Of a stretch of 19,915 nt of DNA, positions 1 through 10,013 are shown in pieces. This DNA comes from Conidiobolus incongruus B7586 (lineage: Eukaryota; Entomophthoromycota; Entomophthoromycetes; Entomophthorales; Conidiobolaceae): contig JNEM01006020.1 of the NCBI GenBank assembly GCA_000697335.1, positions 1-19,915 of the forward strand. Direction: 5' to 3'. The notes below the pieces were generated by a model. The model ran no database searches. It was not told the DNA's origin and was given only the letters and a program-made list of their open reading frames with translations. Position numbers and translations under genes: made by a program. Numbering within the stretch: position 1 is the stretch's first letter; the number at the start of each line of letters is the position of its first letter.

Positions 1-547
1 GATTAACTATTAAAAGACTTACCGCTCTCTCAGCATTTTGAATATAATATTCTTTATTGACGTTAGAGTTAGGAACAGCGGACTGAACATCTAAACCGGT
101 ATCTCTGACTTGTACTGGTAAATTAAATTGAAGGTCGAGAATACAAGTTTGGCAGACATTTTTCACTCTAGCGCAAGTGGTACAAATTTCGGTCTTCTTA
201 AACCTTGAGTTTGAGCCTGGGTTCCAACGAAATACAGTAAAAGGTCTATTACAAATCTATATAAAAATGAATAAATAACAACTTAATAAACTAAACTTAT
301 TTACTTTGCATTCATTTCCATATTGTTCTTTAATCTAAATTTTAAATAATTTTACTATTACAAAGCTATCCAATAAAAATATAAAAATAAGTCAATACCA
401 TTCTAACATAGGGATTTTCACCTAAGCAAGTTTCACACAAAATTGGAAATTCCTAAAGTCATCAAATTAAGTAAAAACCTATATAAATTATTGATATTAT
501 ATTACAGATGTTTCCCATTGAATTTTATTATTTTCAACTTTAGCCAT
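1..547 (-). CDS. RBM22/Slt11-type pre-mRNA splicing factor, N-terminal part (runs off the left edge)
   Basis: This is the N-terminal 120 residues of a spliceosomal RBM22/Slt11(Ecm2)-like protein, an RNA-binding component of the activated spliceosome. Exons on the minus strand are 547-506, 452-399, 334-305 and 256-23. All junctions are phase 0 with GT..AG borders, and a GTAAG donor at 22-18 leads into a fifth exon outside the window. Introns are 53, 64 and 48 bases. The protein starts MAKVENNK and shows four CxxC pairs at C20/C23, C41/C44, C67/C70 and C77/C80. It carries the family signatures [33 protein letters not shown] and NVCQTC, followed by [10 protein letters not shown] and NVNKEYY. The family's CCCH finger and RRM domain would lie beyond the edge. 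The start is the first ATG and agrees with the known family N-terminus. Identification is very secure; the gene name differs between fungi and animals, so no symbol is given. Confidence 0.93.
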
Positions 548-1190
548 TTTTATTTATTCAATAAGTTTAAAATTATCTTAAATAAAAATCACATATCTGA
601 AATCTAATTTTATAATTTCAAAATTTAATAATTGTTTTATGGGAATATTTTTTGTAAGAAAATAAAAGTGAATTAATAATAAAAATTGTTGGTTTTAAGT
701 TCGTTATAATATGTATTTCTATACTATAGAAGCGTATCTTTAAAATTAAAAAGTAAGAGGCAAATAATGACTGGTTTGAATTTTTACATTATGTATAGAC
801 TAAGACAGTATAATCAACTCATAATGGTTTGCTCGATAGTGGTTTGTAATGAATTTTTTAATAAATTACAATGATATAAATGACATAATGTTTGATAATT
901 TATAAAAATATAAGTCTTAAATTTTCATATAATTTGTTTATCTACAAGATAGATTTTGGCATTAATTGTCATGTAAGTCTTTAATAGTTTGTAACAGTTG
1001 GATATATATAATTATACTAAATGATAATTGTGATATTCACTTTAAGTTTATCTATATAAGTATAATAAAAAACTGATAAATATCTAAGTATAGATTGTGA
1101 ATTTTCTAATCTATATATAAATCAAATATATCTTGTTAAATTTTGTACTTTATATATGATAATAAATTTAAATATTAAAAATACTCCAAA
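548..1190. other. AT-rich intergenic stretch between RBM22 and the TOM6-like gene
   Basis: About 640 bases of AT-rich DNA between two minus-strand genes. It must hold the RBM22 promoter and the 3' end of the TOM6-like gene. I see no coding exon, RNA gene or clear motif in it. Confidence 0.6.
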
Positions 1191-1388
1191 TTAAAGGGCC
1201 AATAAATCACCATAGTTTTGTAAAATGTAAACGGCAGCACCAAAAACGCCAACGTTAAAGGCGACGTTTAAGTTTCCGGCAAAAGTTTGGGGATCCAAAA
1301 TTTCTTGACGAATAAATCTGGTGATGAAGTTTTCGTTTTCATTCTTCTTAGGATTAGGATCGGAAAAATGATTGAATGGGCGAGACAT
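1191..1388 (-). CDS. TOM6-like small mitochondrial outer-membrane protein
   Basis: An intronless ORF of 65 residues. The N-terminal half is polar and basic (PNPKKNENEN, then FITRFIRQEI). The C-terminal part, roughly residues 38-57, is a single hydrophobic segment (NVAFNVGVFGAAVYILQNYG) ending in GDLLAL. This layout, the size and the motif 'VA..GVFGAAV..L...GDLL' resemble fungal Tom6, a small tail-anchored subunit that stabilises the TOM protein-import complex of the mitochondrial outer membrane. Tom6 proteins are short and diverge fast, so the match rests on pattern rather than strong identity. Higher GC than its flanks, a single clear ATG and a sensible composition support a real gene. It could instead be another small tail-anchored mitochondrial protein. 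Confidence 0.6.
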   Translation of the reverse strand: MSRPFNHFSDPNPKKNENENFITRFIRQEILDPQTFAGNLNVAFNVGVFGAAVYILQNYGDLLAL

Positions 1389-2760
1389 TTTATACTACTG
1401 GATTTTATATGGTATTAAAAGTAATGCTTTTCATCAATTGTTACAAAATTGAATTTATAATTTAAATTTTAAGAAATTTTTATGGGATCGTAGTCAAACT
1501 TTCAAATAATAAATCATTATATTGCTAAGTTTTTGATTAAATTATTCATGTCATTGCTGTAAACTTATACCAGGAAATATTATTGGACTGTAGTTTAAGA
1601 ATAAAGAATTATTGTATATTATATATTTTTCTTTCATATATTTGGGTTTTTATATCAAACTTCATTTTAACTCTTTGAATAGAATATTTATTTCTTAATA
1701 TTGGTTATTTGCAACCTTGATCTTGAATCAAAAAATGGTTAATATTTGCTAAATTTAAAAATATAATCATCTTTTAATAAATTACTTGTGTGTTTTGTAC
1801 ATATTTTGATAGATATTATAAGTTCATTAAATGCTTTGATGAGCTATTATTTATAGTAATTAATGAATTTTATACTATATTGAGAAATAACATATATCAA
1901 TATATTTTATATTATAACTAAAAATCGATATATTTAATATTCAGCAGCTATTCATTTCCATAATATTTTTAAGATTTTGAATACCTTAGAATTAATTGAT
2001 GTATACAAAGTTTGAAAAATAACCTGATAAAAAGGATTCAAAATTTAAATTTTTATATTTATAATTTATCAACAATCAACCATAATATATATATTTTCAT
2101 TATATGATTCACTGTATTTTTTAATTTTAAATTTATAGCAAATAAGAGTAGATTGCTTAACTCTGCAAATTTAGGTTGAATAATAGTTTATTGTATCTCT
2201 CTCAGTAATGAGAATAATCGATCTGATAAAATTATTTATTATTGATACTAATATACGATCTATTAACTATTATTTTTAAAATTTATAATTAACCAAAACT
2301 AGAATTCTTTAAAATCCGTATTTTAGTCTTGATATTGAAAAATCATTTCAAAGTTTAAATATTAATAAATTTGAACCATAATTAATCTTGTTTCATTGTT
2401 TATTCTTATTTTTTGTATTATCAAGCTTGGATGATTTATTAATAAAATTATTTATTTGACATTACATGAATATCTTGGCCCATTAAAATACCAATAGCTA
2501 TACAATCTGATTGTTTTTTGATAATTATAATATAAATGTAAACGATTGCACACATTGCTTAGATACTCTTTCATATCTGGTTATACCAATTTAATTGACA
2601 CTTTTCAGTGGAGGGTAGTATATTAATGATAAGTCAAAAATGATATCAAACTTATAACTCGATTTACTGACTGATTTATAAATAAAATGAGATCAATAAG
2701 ATATATTTTGTATATTATATTTTTGTGAACCTAAAATTCATTTAGTGAAGATTACTGTTG

Positions 2761-2768
2761 TGACGTGA
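2761..2768 (+). promoter_or_regulatory. UPRE/CRE-like TGACGTGA motif upstream of SEC61
   Basis: TGACGTGA lies about 315 bases upstream of the SEC61 start codon. The ACGT core resembles sites for bZIP factors, including the unfolded-protein-response type TGACGTG. SEC61 genes are known UPR targets in some eukaryotes. The same octamer also occurs at about 8131 in an unrelated intergenic region, so it may be chance. Confidence 0.25.
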
Positions 2769-2880
2769 ACTTAAGTGAAACCATTACATTATGGATTAAT
2801 CTAGGGCCTGTGAATGGGTAGTTGTGAATTATTTTCCAATCATTTTACAACACGAGAATCAGAATTGCGAGTTTGAAATT

Positions 2881-2917
2881 TGACTGAATTAGGATTTTGG
2901 GATTGGATTTTGACTGA
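2881..2917 (+). promoter_or_regulatory. Pair of TTTGACTGA direct repeats 30 bases apart upstream of SEC61
   Basis: The core TGACTGA occurs at 2881-2887 and again at 2911-2917. Both copies are preceded by TT, giving a nine-base direct repeat spaced exactly 30 bases, about three helical turns. A third TGACTGA sits at 2668-2674. Inverted CCAAT boxes (ATTGG) lie at 2902-2906 and 2956-2960. Together these could form a SEC61 promoter; the function is inferred only from position and repetition. Confidence 0.3.
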
Positions 2918-3082
2918 GTAAATGCTTTGTATAAATTAATACTAAATCTATGCTGATTGGACAATTCATAAACCACATTCACTATTTGTATTTTATTCAT
3001 CAGTCATCATATTTAAACTATTTTGGGTGCAAGTCTTTTTCGACCGTTTTTCCAACCTAATTTGCTCTAAATATACTAAATC

Positions 3083-4623
3083 ATGACTTTCAGAGCGCTA
3101 CATTTAATGCGCCCTTTTGTGGCCTTCATTCCTGAAGTTGCTTCTCCAGATCGCAAGGTACACATCAGCCTTCATTATTCTCAGCCCATCTTTTGCTAAT
3201 CTAATATTAATCTTAAATAGATCCCTTTCAACCAAAAGATCTTGTGGACAGCAATCACTTTATTCATTTTCTTAGTATGTTCTCAAATCCCCTTATACGG
3301 TATTATGTCTTCTGATTCCTCAGATCCTCTTTATTGGATGAGAGTTATTCTTGCCTCCAATCGTGGTACTCTTATGGAACTTGGTATTACTCCTATTATT
3401 ACCTCTGGTATGATTTTACAAATGCTTTCTGGAGCCAACTTGCTCGAGGTCGACTACAGCGTTCGTGAAGATCGTGCTCTTTTTGGTGCTGCTCAAAAAT
3501 GTAAGTATTTTATCTTAATTTTTTCTTCTAGTTTTTAAACCCAGTTATAGTATTCGCCATTATTCTCACTCTCGGTCAAGCTATTGTTTCCGTTGTTTCT
3601 GGTACTTTTGGACCTGCCTCCAACTTGGGATTGGGTGTCTGTTTACTTTTGATTTTCCAATTGGCTATGGCTGGTATTATTGTCATTTTACTTGATGAAC
3701 TTCTCCAAAAGGGATACGGTTTGGGTTCTGGTATCAACTTATTCATTGCCACCAACATTTGTGAAAACATTATCTGGAAAGCTTTCAGTCCCAACACTTA
3801 TAACATTGGTAAGGGCGCTCAATTTGAAGGGGCTGTCATTGCTTTATTCCACCTTTTATTCACTCGCAGAAACAAGTTCTCCGCTCTTTATGAAGCTTTC
3901 TTCCGTTCCAACTTACCCAATATTACTAACTTGTTAGCTACTGCTTTCATTTTCGCCCTTGTTATTTACTTGCAAGGTTTCCGTATTGAAATTCCTGTCA
4001 AATCTGCTCGTATGCGTGGATCTCGTGGTAGCTTTCCTATCAAATTGTTTTACACTTCCAACATGCCTATTATGCTTCAATCTGCTCTCACTTCTAACTT
4101 GTATATGGTTTCTCAAATGCTTTACACTCGTTTCCCCAATAACTTCTTTGTCCGTATGTTCGGTGTATGGGAAATTAAAGAAGGTACTCACCAATTATTT
4201 GCCATCTCCGGTTTGGCCTACTATCTCAGTCCTCCTTCCAGCATCATGGATGTTTTCAAGGATCCCATTCATTTTTCCATCTATGTTACTTTCATGTTAG
4301 GTGCTTGTGCCTTATTCTCCCGTACTTGGATTGAAGTTTCTGGATCTTCTCCTCGTGATGTTGCCAAGCAACTCAAAGATCAACAAACTGTCATTGCTGG
4401 TCACCGTGATACCTCCATGTATAAGGTTTTGAAGCGCGTTATTCCTCAAGCTGCCACTGTTGGTGGTTTACTTATTGGTTTATTATCAGTTGTTGCTGAT
4501 TTAATGGGCGCTATTGGTTCAGGAACTGGTATCTTATTAGCCGTTACTATCATCTACCAGTACTTCGAAATGTTTGTTCGTGAACAACAAGAAGCTGGTG
4601 GCATGCCCGGTATGATGCAATAA
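3083..4623 (+). CDS. SEC61: Protein transport protein Sec61 subunit alpha
   Basis: The pore-forming subunit of the Sec61 translocon, which moves and inserts nascent polypeptides at the ER membrane. Exons 3083-3157, 3221-3500 and 3551-4623 join into a 475-residue protein, matching the usual length of about 475. Introns are 63 and 50 bases. Family blocks run from end to end: [39 protein letters not shown] and [15 protein letters not shown] early; [20 protein letters not shown] and WKAFSP centrally; [17 protein letters not shown] and [12 protein letters not shown] later; and [20 protein letters not shown] near the C-terminus, consistent with ten membrane spans. The start ATG at 3083 yields the expected short cytosolic N-terminus before '[15 protein letters not shown]'. 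Intron 2 has several AGs; only the one ending at 3550 restores the conserved 'AQKLFAIIL' join. The gene is convergent with the unknown gene downstream. Confidence 0.96.
3501..3550 (+). other. SEC61 intron 2 with tandem 3' splice sites
   Basis: The donor is GTAAGT. AG dinucleotides end at about 3532, at 3544 and at 3550. The AG at 3550 gives codon TTA (Leu) and the conserved LFAIIL. The AG at 3544 is in the same phase and would instead add two residues (FIVFAI). The first AG shifts the frame. Confidence 0.7.
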
Positions 4624-6038
4624 GAATATTGAATTGTATCAATTTTCTAATACCATATCCAATTTTTGTCATTATTAAAAATAACATTTCATAAAATCTA
4701 ATACAACATAATATGTCTCCAAATGTCTCTGTATGTTATTTTTATCATTTATGATATATATATATATATATTAGTAACTTTTTGTAATTGATATTAAAAT
4801 ATATGTTGTAAATTTGTCAATTTAAATTTTTCCAAGTCACATACATTTCTTCAACTTGATTGTGATATATTAGATATCAGTTGAAATCTGATCCTAATTA
4901 TAATTAAAATATCTTAATATATTTATTTACAGGCCTTGGAAAAGAAATATTGCTATTATATATTTAATATCAAATGAGAACATAATCTATATTTTATTAT
5001 TAACATATCAACCGAGATTGCTTGATTAAATTTTATTATTTGGGATTGTAATGTCAAAATTTTATTTTAATAAATTTAGTAATAATTCTAAATTCCAAAC
5101 TTGACAATTTAGTAAAGATTCAAATACTCAATTAATTTTTCTGAAATAAAAAAATCAATATTATAAATAATACTGAGTAATAATATGTATAGTTAATTAA
5201 AATAACTCTAATATCAAGTAACGATATGTTCAGTTGAATATATATATATAAATGAAATATCTGTTCACAATATTGATAATATAATCAAGTATTAGTGTGA
5301 ATCACAATCATTTTATTAAAAGTTAAATCATATGTATATGAAGCAGGTACTATTATTATAAATTTTATAGAATATATTGGAAGTAAACATTTTTAAAAAA
5401 GACTATATTTATAATAAAATTTTTAATACAGAGATCAGAGAATAGCTTAATACTGATTAAGGGTTCGAAAAACATTTTGTTCAATCAAGATTGTGAGTAC
5501 TGCCCTTGAAAATTACATTTTTTGATCTTTAAATACATTGAATTTAATCTAATAACTCAATTATTCAAGTTTTTGTAATAAAAATAATTCTTTAAGTTTG
5601 ATTAAATAAATATAAAATATGTTCTAATAATACGTTGATTAATCCTTAAAATAAAAATGTATGGTATTCATTAATTATACTATTAATAGTATATTAAACA
5701 AAGTTATGAAATTCTAAAAAGTAAAAAAGTATGAAAAAAAGAGTTTTATTGAATATAGAGAGGTGTTAGTTTAAATTGATATTTGAATAAGATTAAATTT
5801 AAATTTATCAAATGTCTTGGAATTTTATACTCATAATATCATATTATTAGTATGCTTGTTATGATCATCCTTAAAACGAATCATAATTAATTTTATCAAA
5901 AGGAATTGGAACGGATAAAAATGAGATACTGGGTTAGTTAGATGATTCGACCAAATAAATTCATGAGTGAATTCGATAAAATAAAATAAAGTCTAATTAA
6001 GAATACAATAGGGGAGTTTAGGTCAATTGATATAGTTT
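4624..6038. other. AT-rich intergenic region between two convergent genes
   Basis: About 1.4 kb between the SEC61 stop and the stop of the minus-strand unknown gene. It holds 3' UTR sequence of both, TA microsatellites and no exon or RNA gene I can support. A short GGTTCGAA near 5462 resembles a tRNA B box, but no cloverleaf forms around it. Confidence 0.55.
4754..4771. repeat. (AT)9 microsatellite
   Basis: A run of nine AT units about 130 bases after the SEC61 stop codon. A shorter TA run lies at 5238-5250. Confidence 0.85.
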
Positions 6039-6053
6039 TTATATCAGTTGACC
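6021..6053 (-). promoter_or_regulatory. 14-bp stem-loop covering the stop codon of the unknown gene
   Basis: The arms are 6021-6034 (GGTCAATTGATATA) and 6040-6053 (TATATCAGTTGACC), with a 5-base loop. Thirteen of 14 positions pair by Watson-Crick rules, and the remaining one can be a wobble pair on one of the two RNA strands. In the mRNA of the minus-strand gene the 5' arm holds the last four sense codons and the first two bases of the stop codon (6041-6039). The stop runs into the loop, and the 3' arm is 3' UTR. It could affect termination, mRNA stability or 3' end formation; the function is inferred. Confidence 0.6.
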
Positions 6054-7287
6054 GTGAGCAAAACTTCTGGCTCCAGTATAACCTAAAAAATGATTAATTA
6101 TCAACTCGATCGAAAATGGATAATTTATTTACCCATTAGACAGATATACTGAAAGTCAATATTGGCTGATGTCCCCGCGGATCTTAGTAATTTAAGTCCA
6201 ACGTATCGACAGGATCTAAAGGATCAATTCAAATTAGTATATAATAGAAAGAAATTAATAGAAAGATTACCTATGGTTAAGTTTGGCACTTTGGTAATAG
6301 TTTGTGTTAAGAGTGAGTTGAAAGTAATGATCTGGAATAAGGGAAGAGTTAGGCCATGGGAATTTATCAGGTTGTTCTTTACAGCGATTGTAGTCTTGTA
6401 GAGTGAAATTATCATAAAGTCTCATATCTATAGATGTAGAAATGGGTTTAATACTTTTGAAATTTGCAAACAAAAAGTAATTATAAATTACCCTCTAAAG
6501 ATATATTATGGTGTGAAATAAATAATAGACAATCAGTACCTGAATGAAAATTAGTAAAATGTAAAATTTAATTTGAATCTAGATTTACAAGGAGCTGTAT
6601 AGTTGTTATTAGAAGGAGATTTAACTGTTACTCCAGTAATAACACAGGAGTGGTCCATTACTCCGCTATTTCCAGAGTTAAATTTTAGTACTATATTAAT
6701 ATTTTCGCTCTTAATAGAACTAAATAAAATGTTAGTCAAATTTTTATTATATAACTCAAATGTTACATATACCAATAGACATAATCATCATTATGTAATA
6801 TATTAGGAATTGAGCAACCATAACTAAAAAATTAATGTTCAATTATCGTTAAAATTATTTTATAAAACACTTACTTGTAATCGCCACCATCGGATTTAAC
6901 AATATCAAAATGTAAAGGGAATTCACCGTTAACGGTAGTAAACTCGTTGGAGAAATTTTTAACTATAGAAATTGTTCTGTTATCGGGTATCTGGGCTTGT
7001 CTCCTATGACTACTATGGGGACCATTATGATTTAAAGGGTTAATGCGACTCCTTCTTCGTAATTGTCTACTAGCATAACCAGCTTCCAGAGAGCGAGAGT
7101 GGATATTATTTAACAAATCGGCTAATGCACTGGAAAGCGGGGATTGTGTACGTCTTTCTGAAAAAATTGTATGATTGTATAATTGAATAGAGGCGGAGTG
7201 AGGTTCTGAATTGCTACTATTATTTCTATTATTATTATCGATAGCGCTGTTATTATTGTTATTGGTATTATTAAGTATATCTCTCAT
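6039..7287 (-). CDS. Uncharacterised 308-residue protein with N-rich N-terminus and predicted all-beta C-terminal region
   Basis: Seven exons on the minus strand: 7287-6875, 6823-6773, 6719-6589, 6539-6492, 6427-6271, 6215-6133 and 6082-6039. All introns are GT..AG, 49-64 bases long, and all phases agree. Intron 2 has a TGACTAAC branch point. Residues 1-60 are rich in Asn and Ser (NNNNN tracts) and residues 70-105 are basic. From about residue 118 the chain looks like one compact domain: GEFPLHFDIVKSDGGDYN, then DDYVYCSIKSENINIVLKF, ITGVTVKSPS..NYTAPC, LLFISHHNISLED, YDNFTLQDY, CRYVGLKLLRS, NIDFQYI, and finally GGYTGARSFAHGQLI at the C-terminus. The alternation of hydrophobic strands suggests a beta-sandwich, perhaps of the galactose-binding type. 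I have the impression that similar proteins occur in other fungi, but cannot name a family or function. It is not the antisense frame at 6162-6401, which lacks an ATG start. The exon model is strong because seven junctions keep frame and motif continuity. Confidence 0.8.
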
Positions 7288-8299
7288 TTTAAATTTTTTA
7301 AATGAAAAGATTAAAAATGAAATTTAAGTTTCATTGAAATTTTGATTAAAAATAAATCCAATCACTGTGAATCAATTGATCAATTTTTAGATTTTGGGAT
7401 GATTAAATTTTAAGTCAAATTTTGATTTATCAATAATAATTCATTGTTCTTTTAATTTTATTCATCCTTAAATCAATTTAATAATATTTTATAAATTGTT
7501 TTATATATTTTAACGATACTTATTATAACAATTGCTATGATTAATATTTTTTATAATTTCATAATATAACATGATGATTATTAATATAAAATAAATTAAG
7601 TTTGCTAGTGTCAAAATAGCAAATACAAATTATTTGATTCACCATGATTTTCTAAATTTATCAGTTTTGATCTTTGAAAGAATATTTTTTTAGTAAAACT
7701 GAACACAATATATTACTAATTTCAATCAAATATTTAATTGATACTGGTTCATTTGCAGAAGATAGAATTAGCGGCATTAGGTCATTTAAGGGATGGATGA
7801 AATTTTATTATTTTTACTCAAGTTCACAGCTATAATTGTTCCTATTCAATTAAAATCAAATGTGATTGTTATTAAAAATAGTCACATTATAAATTTGATA
7901 AATGATAGATAGCTACATTTATTTTATTAAATCAATTATTAATATAATAAACTGATATCAATATTATATTGGATGAAAGTCATTTAATATATATCATTTA
8001 ATGATATGTAACATATATTTGTAATATAAATATATACAATGTCATTTGTTTGATAAACTGATTTTAAATATATAATTATAACAACTCTATGAATTAGAAT
8101 TTTATGATATATATATTAAATTAAAAAAGATGACGTGAGTTAATATACTAATTAATCTAAAGTTTATTATTTTATCATTTAATAAAATGAGGTTAATAGA
8201 TATTGATTCAATGCCAAAATAGTAAAGCTTATTAATATAAATGATGAATAATATACATCCAAAGAAGTTGTAATTAAATATAAATGATAGAAATCTATA
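7288..8299. other. AT-rich intergenic region between the unknown gene and FCF2
   Basis: About 1 kb that must carry the promoter of the unknown gene. Near 7316-7335 an imperfect inverted repeat (AATGAAA..TTTCATT) sits 30-50 bases upstream of the start codon. A 53-codon open stretch ending near 7835 has no ATG and no recognisable motif. A second TGACGTGA occurs near 8131. Nothing else is supported. Confidence 0.5.
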
Positions 8300-9166
8300 C
8301 TAGTGTTTCTTTCCCTTTCCTTTGGATTTCTTATAGCCTTTGAATCTATTTCTAGCGTATTCTTTACCACCTGAAGTTTTAGCTTCTTGAATTTCATTAT
8401 ATTTTCTCTTGAAGTAATCTCTAGATTTATCGTCAGCCAAAACCTCTTCAACTAGAGTACTCTTACGATCCTTCTTATTAATTCTAGAGCTGTAAAATTC
8501 TGAAGCATGCTCGATAACTGTACCAAACTAGGAAATTATATTAGCCAAATTATTAAAATGATTCAAAATATAAAAATTACTTGGAAGAATTTGGGTAATT
8601 CTTTGCTATTGTCCTTCTTGTAGAATCTCTTACGATCTAAAACATTTCTAAGTTTAATAATGTGTAGATCTCGCTTAGCTTCCTCTGTAAGGGGAGTAGC
8701 TGGCAAGTTAAACCATTTGGGACCAGCACTGGCAGCTTTTTCCTAAATAATTAGTCAATATTTTGATAATAATAGAATTGTAGTAGTAAAATACTTTTCT
8801 GGCTTCTTGTCTCTTAGTCATATCGTATTTTCTAACGGATTGATCCATCTTCAAAGTTTGTAAACCCTTCTTAGCCTTTTCGATATTGTTGGTAGATAAA
8901 TAGTTAGGGTCTTGAAGATCAATTAATTGTGTTTGTAGCTTGCAAATACCAGTCTTGGGATCGACCTGGAAATACTTATCGTCGTCCAAATTGGGGGGTG
9001 GCATATTTAAATAATCCAAATTTAGTTGATTGCCTTCAATAGGTTGAGGTGTGAGGTTGTTTAAATCTAATAAAGCATGATCTAAAAATTGATCAATAAA
9101 TTCAGGATCCTGATCTAATTCGGTGATGTCTAAAGTTTCTGGGAATTCAAATTCTTGAGAAGTCAT
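8300..9166 (-). CDS. FCF2: rRNA-processing protein Fcf2 (DNTTIP2/TDIF2 family)
   Basis: A nucleolar SSU-processome factor needed for early cleavages of pre-18S rRNA in yeast. Exons 9166-8795, 8742-8581 and 8527-8300 are joined in phase 0 through 52- and 53-base introns, giving 253 residues. The N-terminal half is acidic and poorly conserved. The Fcf2 domain starts in exon 2: [19 protein letters not shown], then [14 protein letters not shown], then ELPKFFQ. It continues in exon 3 with [33 protein letters not shown] and FKRKYNEIQ. The C-terminus is basic ([13 protein letters not shown]), as expected for a nucleolar protein. The start is the ATG at 9166; an upstream TTG extension is in frame but not needed. 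Its 5' end faces the tRNA-Val gene 190 bases away. Confidence 0.94.
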
Positions 9167-9355
9167 TATTGAATTGAAATTAATGTATATTGTCAATATT
9201 GATTTAATGAATGATAAAGAATAATGGTGAAGGAAAAAAATAGATTAATTTAAAGAAAAAAATATTGAGAATTATGGGATAGTAGGATATTAAAAAGGCA
9301 AGATTTTAATATTAAAAGAAATAAATTAGATTCAAGATTTAACTGTTCCTGACAT

Positions 9356-9428
9356 GCTGTCGTTGTGTAGTGGTTATCACATCTGCTTTACACGCAGAAG
9401 GTCCTCGGTTCGATCCCGGGCGATAGCA
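9356..9428 (+). tRNA. tRNA-Val (anticodon UAC)
   Basis: A 73-base intronless cloverleaf. The acceptor arms GCTGTCG and CGATAGC pair with one G.T, followed by discriminator A. The anticodon stem is TCTGC/GCAGA with loop TTTACAC, giving anticodon TAC for codon GTA (Val). The T arm is CTCGG-TTCGATC-CCGGG, and the B box reads GGTTCGATCCC. The D arm is short but formed (GTG/CAC). CCA is not encoded, as in eukaryotic nuclear genes. Confidence 0.95.
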
Positions 9429-9441
9429 TTTAATTCATTCC

Positions 9442-9446
9442 TTTTT
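9442..9446 (+). terminator. RNA polymerase III T-run terminator
   Basis: TTTTT begins 14 bases after the tRNA 3' end, the usual position for Pol III termination. Confidence 0.75.
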
Positions 9447-10013
9447 CATTTTCAACTAGTTTTTTATTTTCATTATTTCAATCAAGATTCACATAATAAT
9501 AATACTTTTTCCTTTGGTTTATTGAATATAGTACTCTTTGAACCAATTATATTCATTTTATCTTTATACCATCTAAACATTACTATCACAGGTTTATTTT
9601 GTCAATATTTAATGGATATGATTAGGTCATTTAATTTTATTTCCAATTATTGTATACCTTCAATAATATATCCTTTTTAATTATTTTTCTAAAAATTTCA
9701 TAGTATAATGATACTCACATTAACTCACATATATTATCAAATGATTATATTGATATATGATAATTATAAATTTATATTATATAGTATTTTCTATAATTGA
9801 TGTTTAAAAATTAAATTTCAAAGCAATGTTATATAATAATGAAATAACTATCAAACTGTGATGATAGTAATACAATAATAAAAGTATTGAAAACAAAGTT
9901 AATTTTGGATTCATTTGAATTGTAAACTATAATAAATTGAAACAAAATAAGATAGCATATGTCATCATAATCAGTTTAATATAACCTAAAAATTAAAATG
10001 AATAATTATAAAC

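Larger units (their letters stand above)
1389..3082. other. AT-rich intergenic region holding the divergent TOM6-like and SEC61 promoters
   Basis: About 1.7 kb. Most of it is low-complexity AT-rich DNA with no exon I can support. From about 2750 to the SEC61 start the composition is more complex, with short motifs listed separately. No RNA gene was recognised. Confidence 0.55.

Noticed and set aside
3576-4300. Extra frames on both strands inside SEC61 exon 3
   Set aside because: They are shadows of a strongly conserved coding exon.
5455-5475. GGTTCGAA resembling a tRNA B box
   Set aside because: No acceptor, D or anticodon stem can be formed around it.
6125-6133. Alternative end of the unknown gene at a TAA at 6127-6125 (..LMGK stop)
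   Set aside because: ATG-G|GTAAAT is a good donor there, and exon 7 adds a family-like GYTGARSFAHGQLI tail in the right phase, so the TAA is judged intronic.
6162-6401. Plus-strand 79-residue open frame
   Set aside because: It begins with TTG, has no family match and lies antisense to exons 5 and 6 of the minus-strand gene, whose frame and splice sites are coherent.
6551-6806. Open frames on both strands, one resembling an LSm-like strand pattern
   Set aside because: The minus-strand frame reads through introns 2 and 3 of the unknown gene; the LSm-like look comes from exon 3 plus retained intron. The plus-strand frame is its antisense.
7672-7835. 53-codon plus-strand open stretch
   Set aside because: No ATG, no good splice partners and no similarity; expected by chance.
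8179-8451. Minus-strand 90-residue open frame
   Set aside because: It overlaps FCF2 exon 3 in another frame and has no recognisable motif.
9354-9680. Plus-strand 108-residue open frame
   Set aside because: Its first third is the tRNA-Val gene and the rest is AT-rich with no motif.
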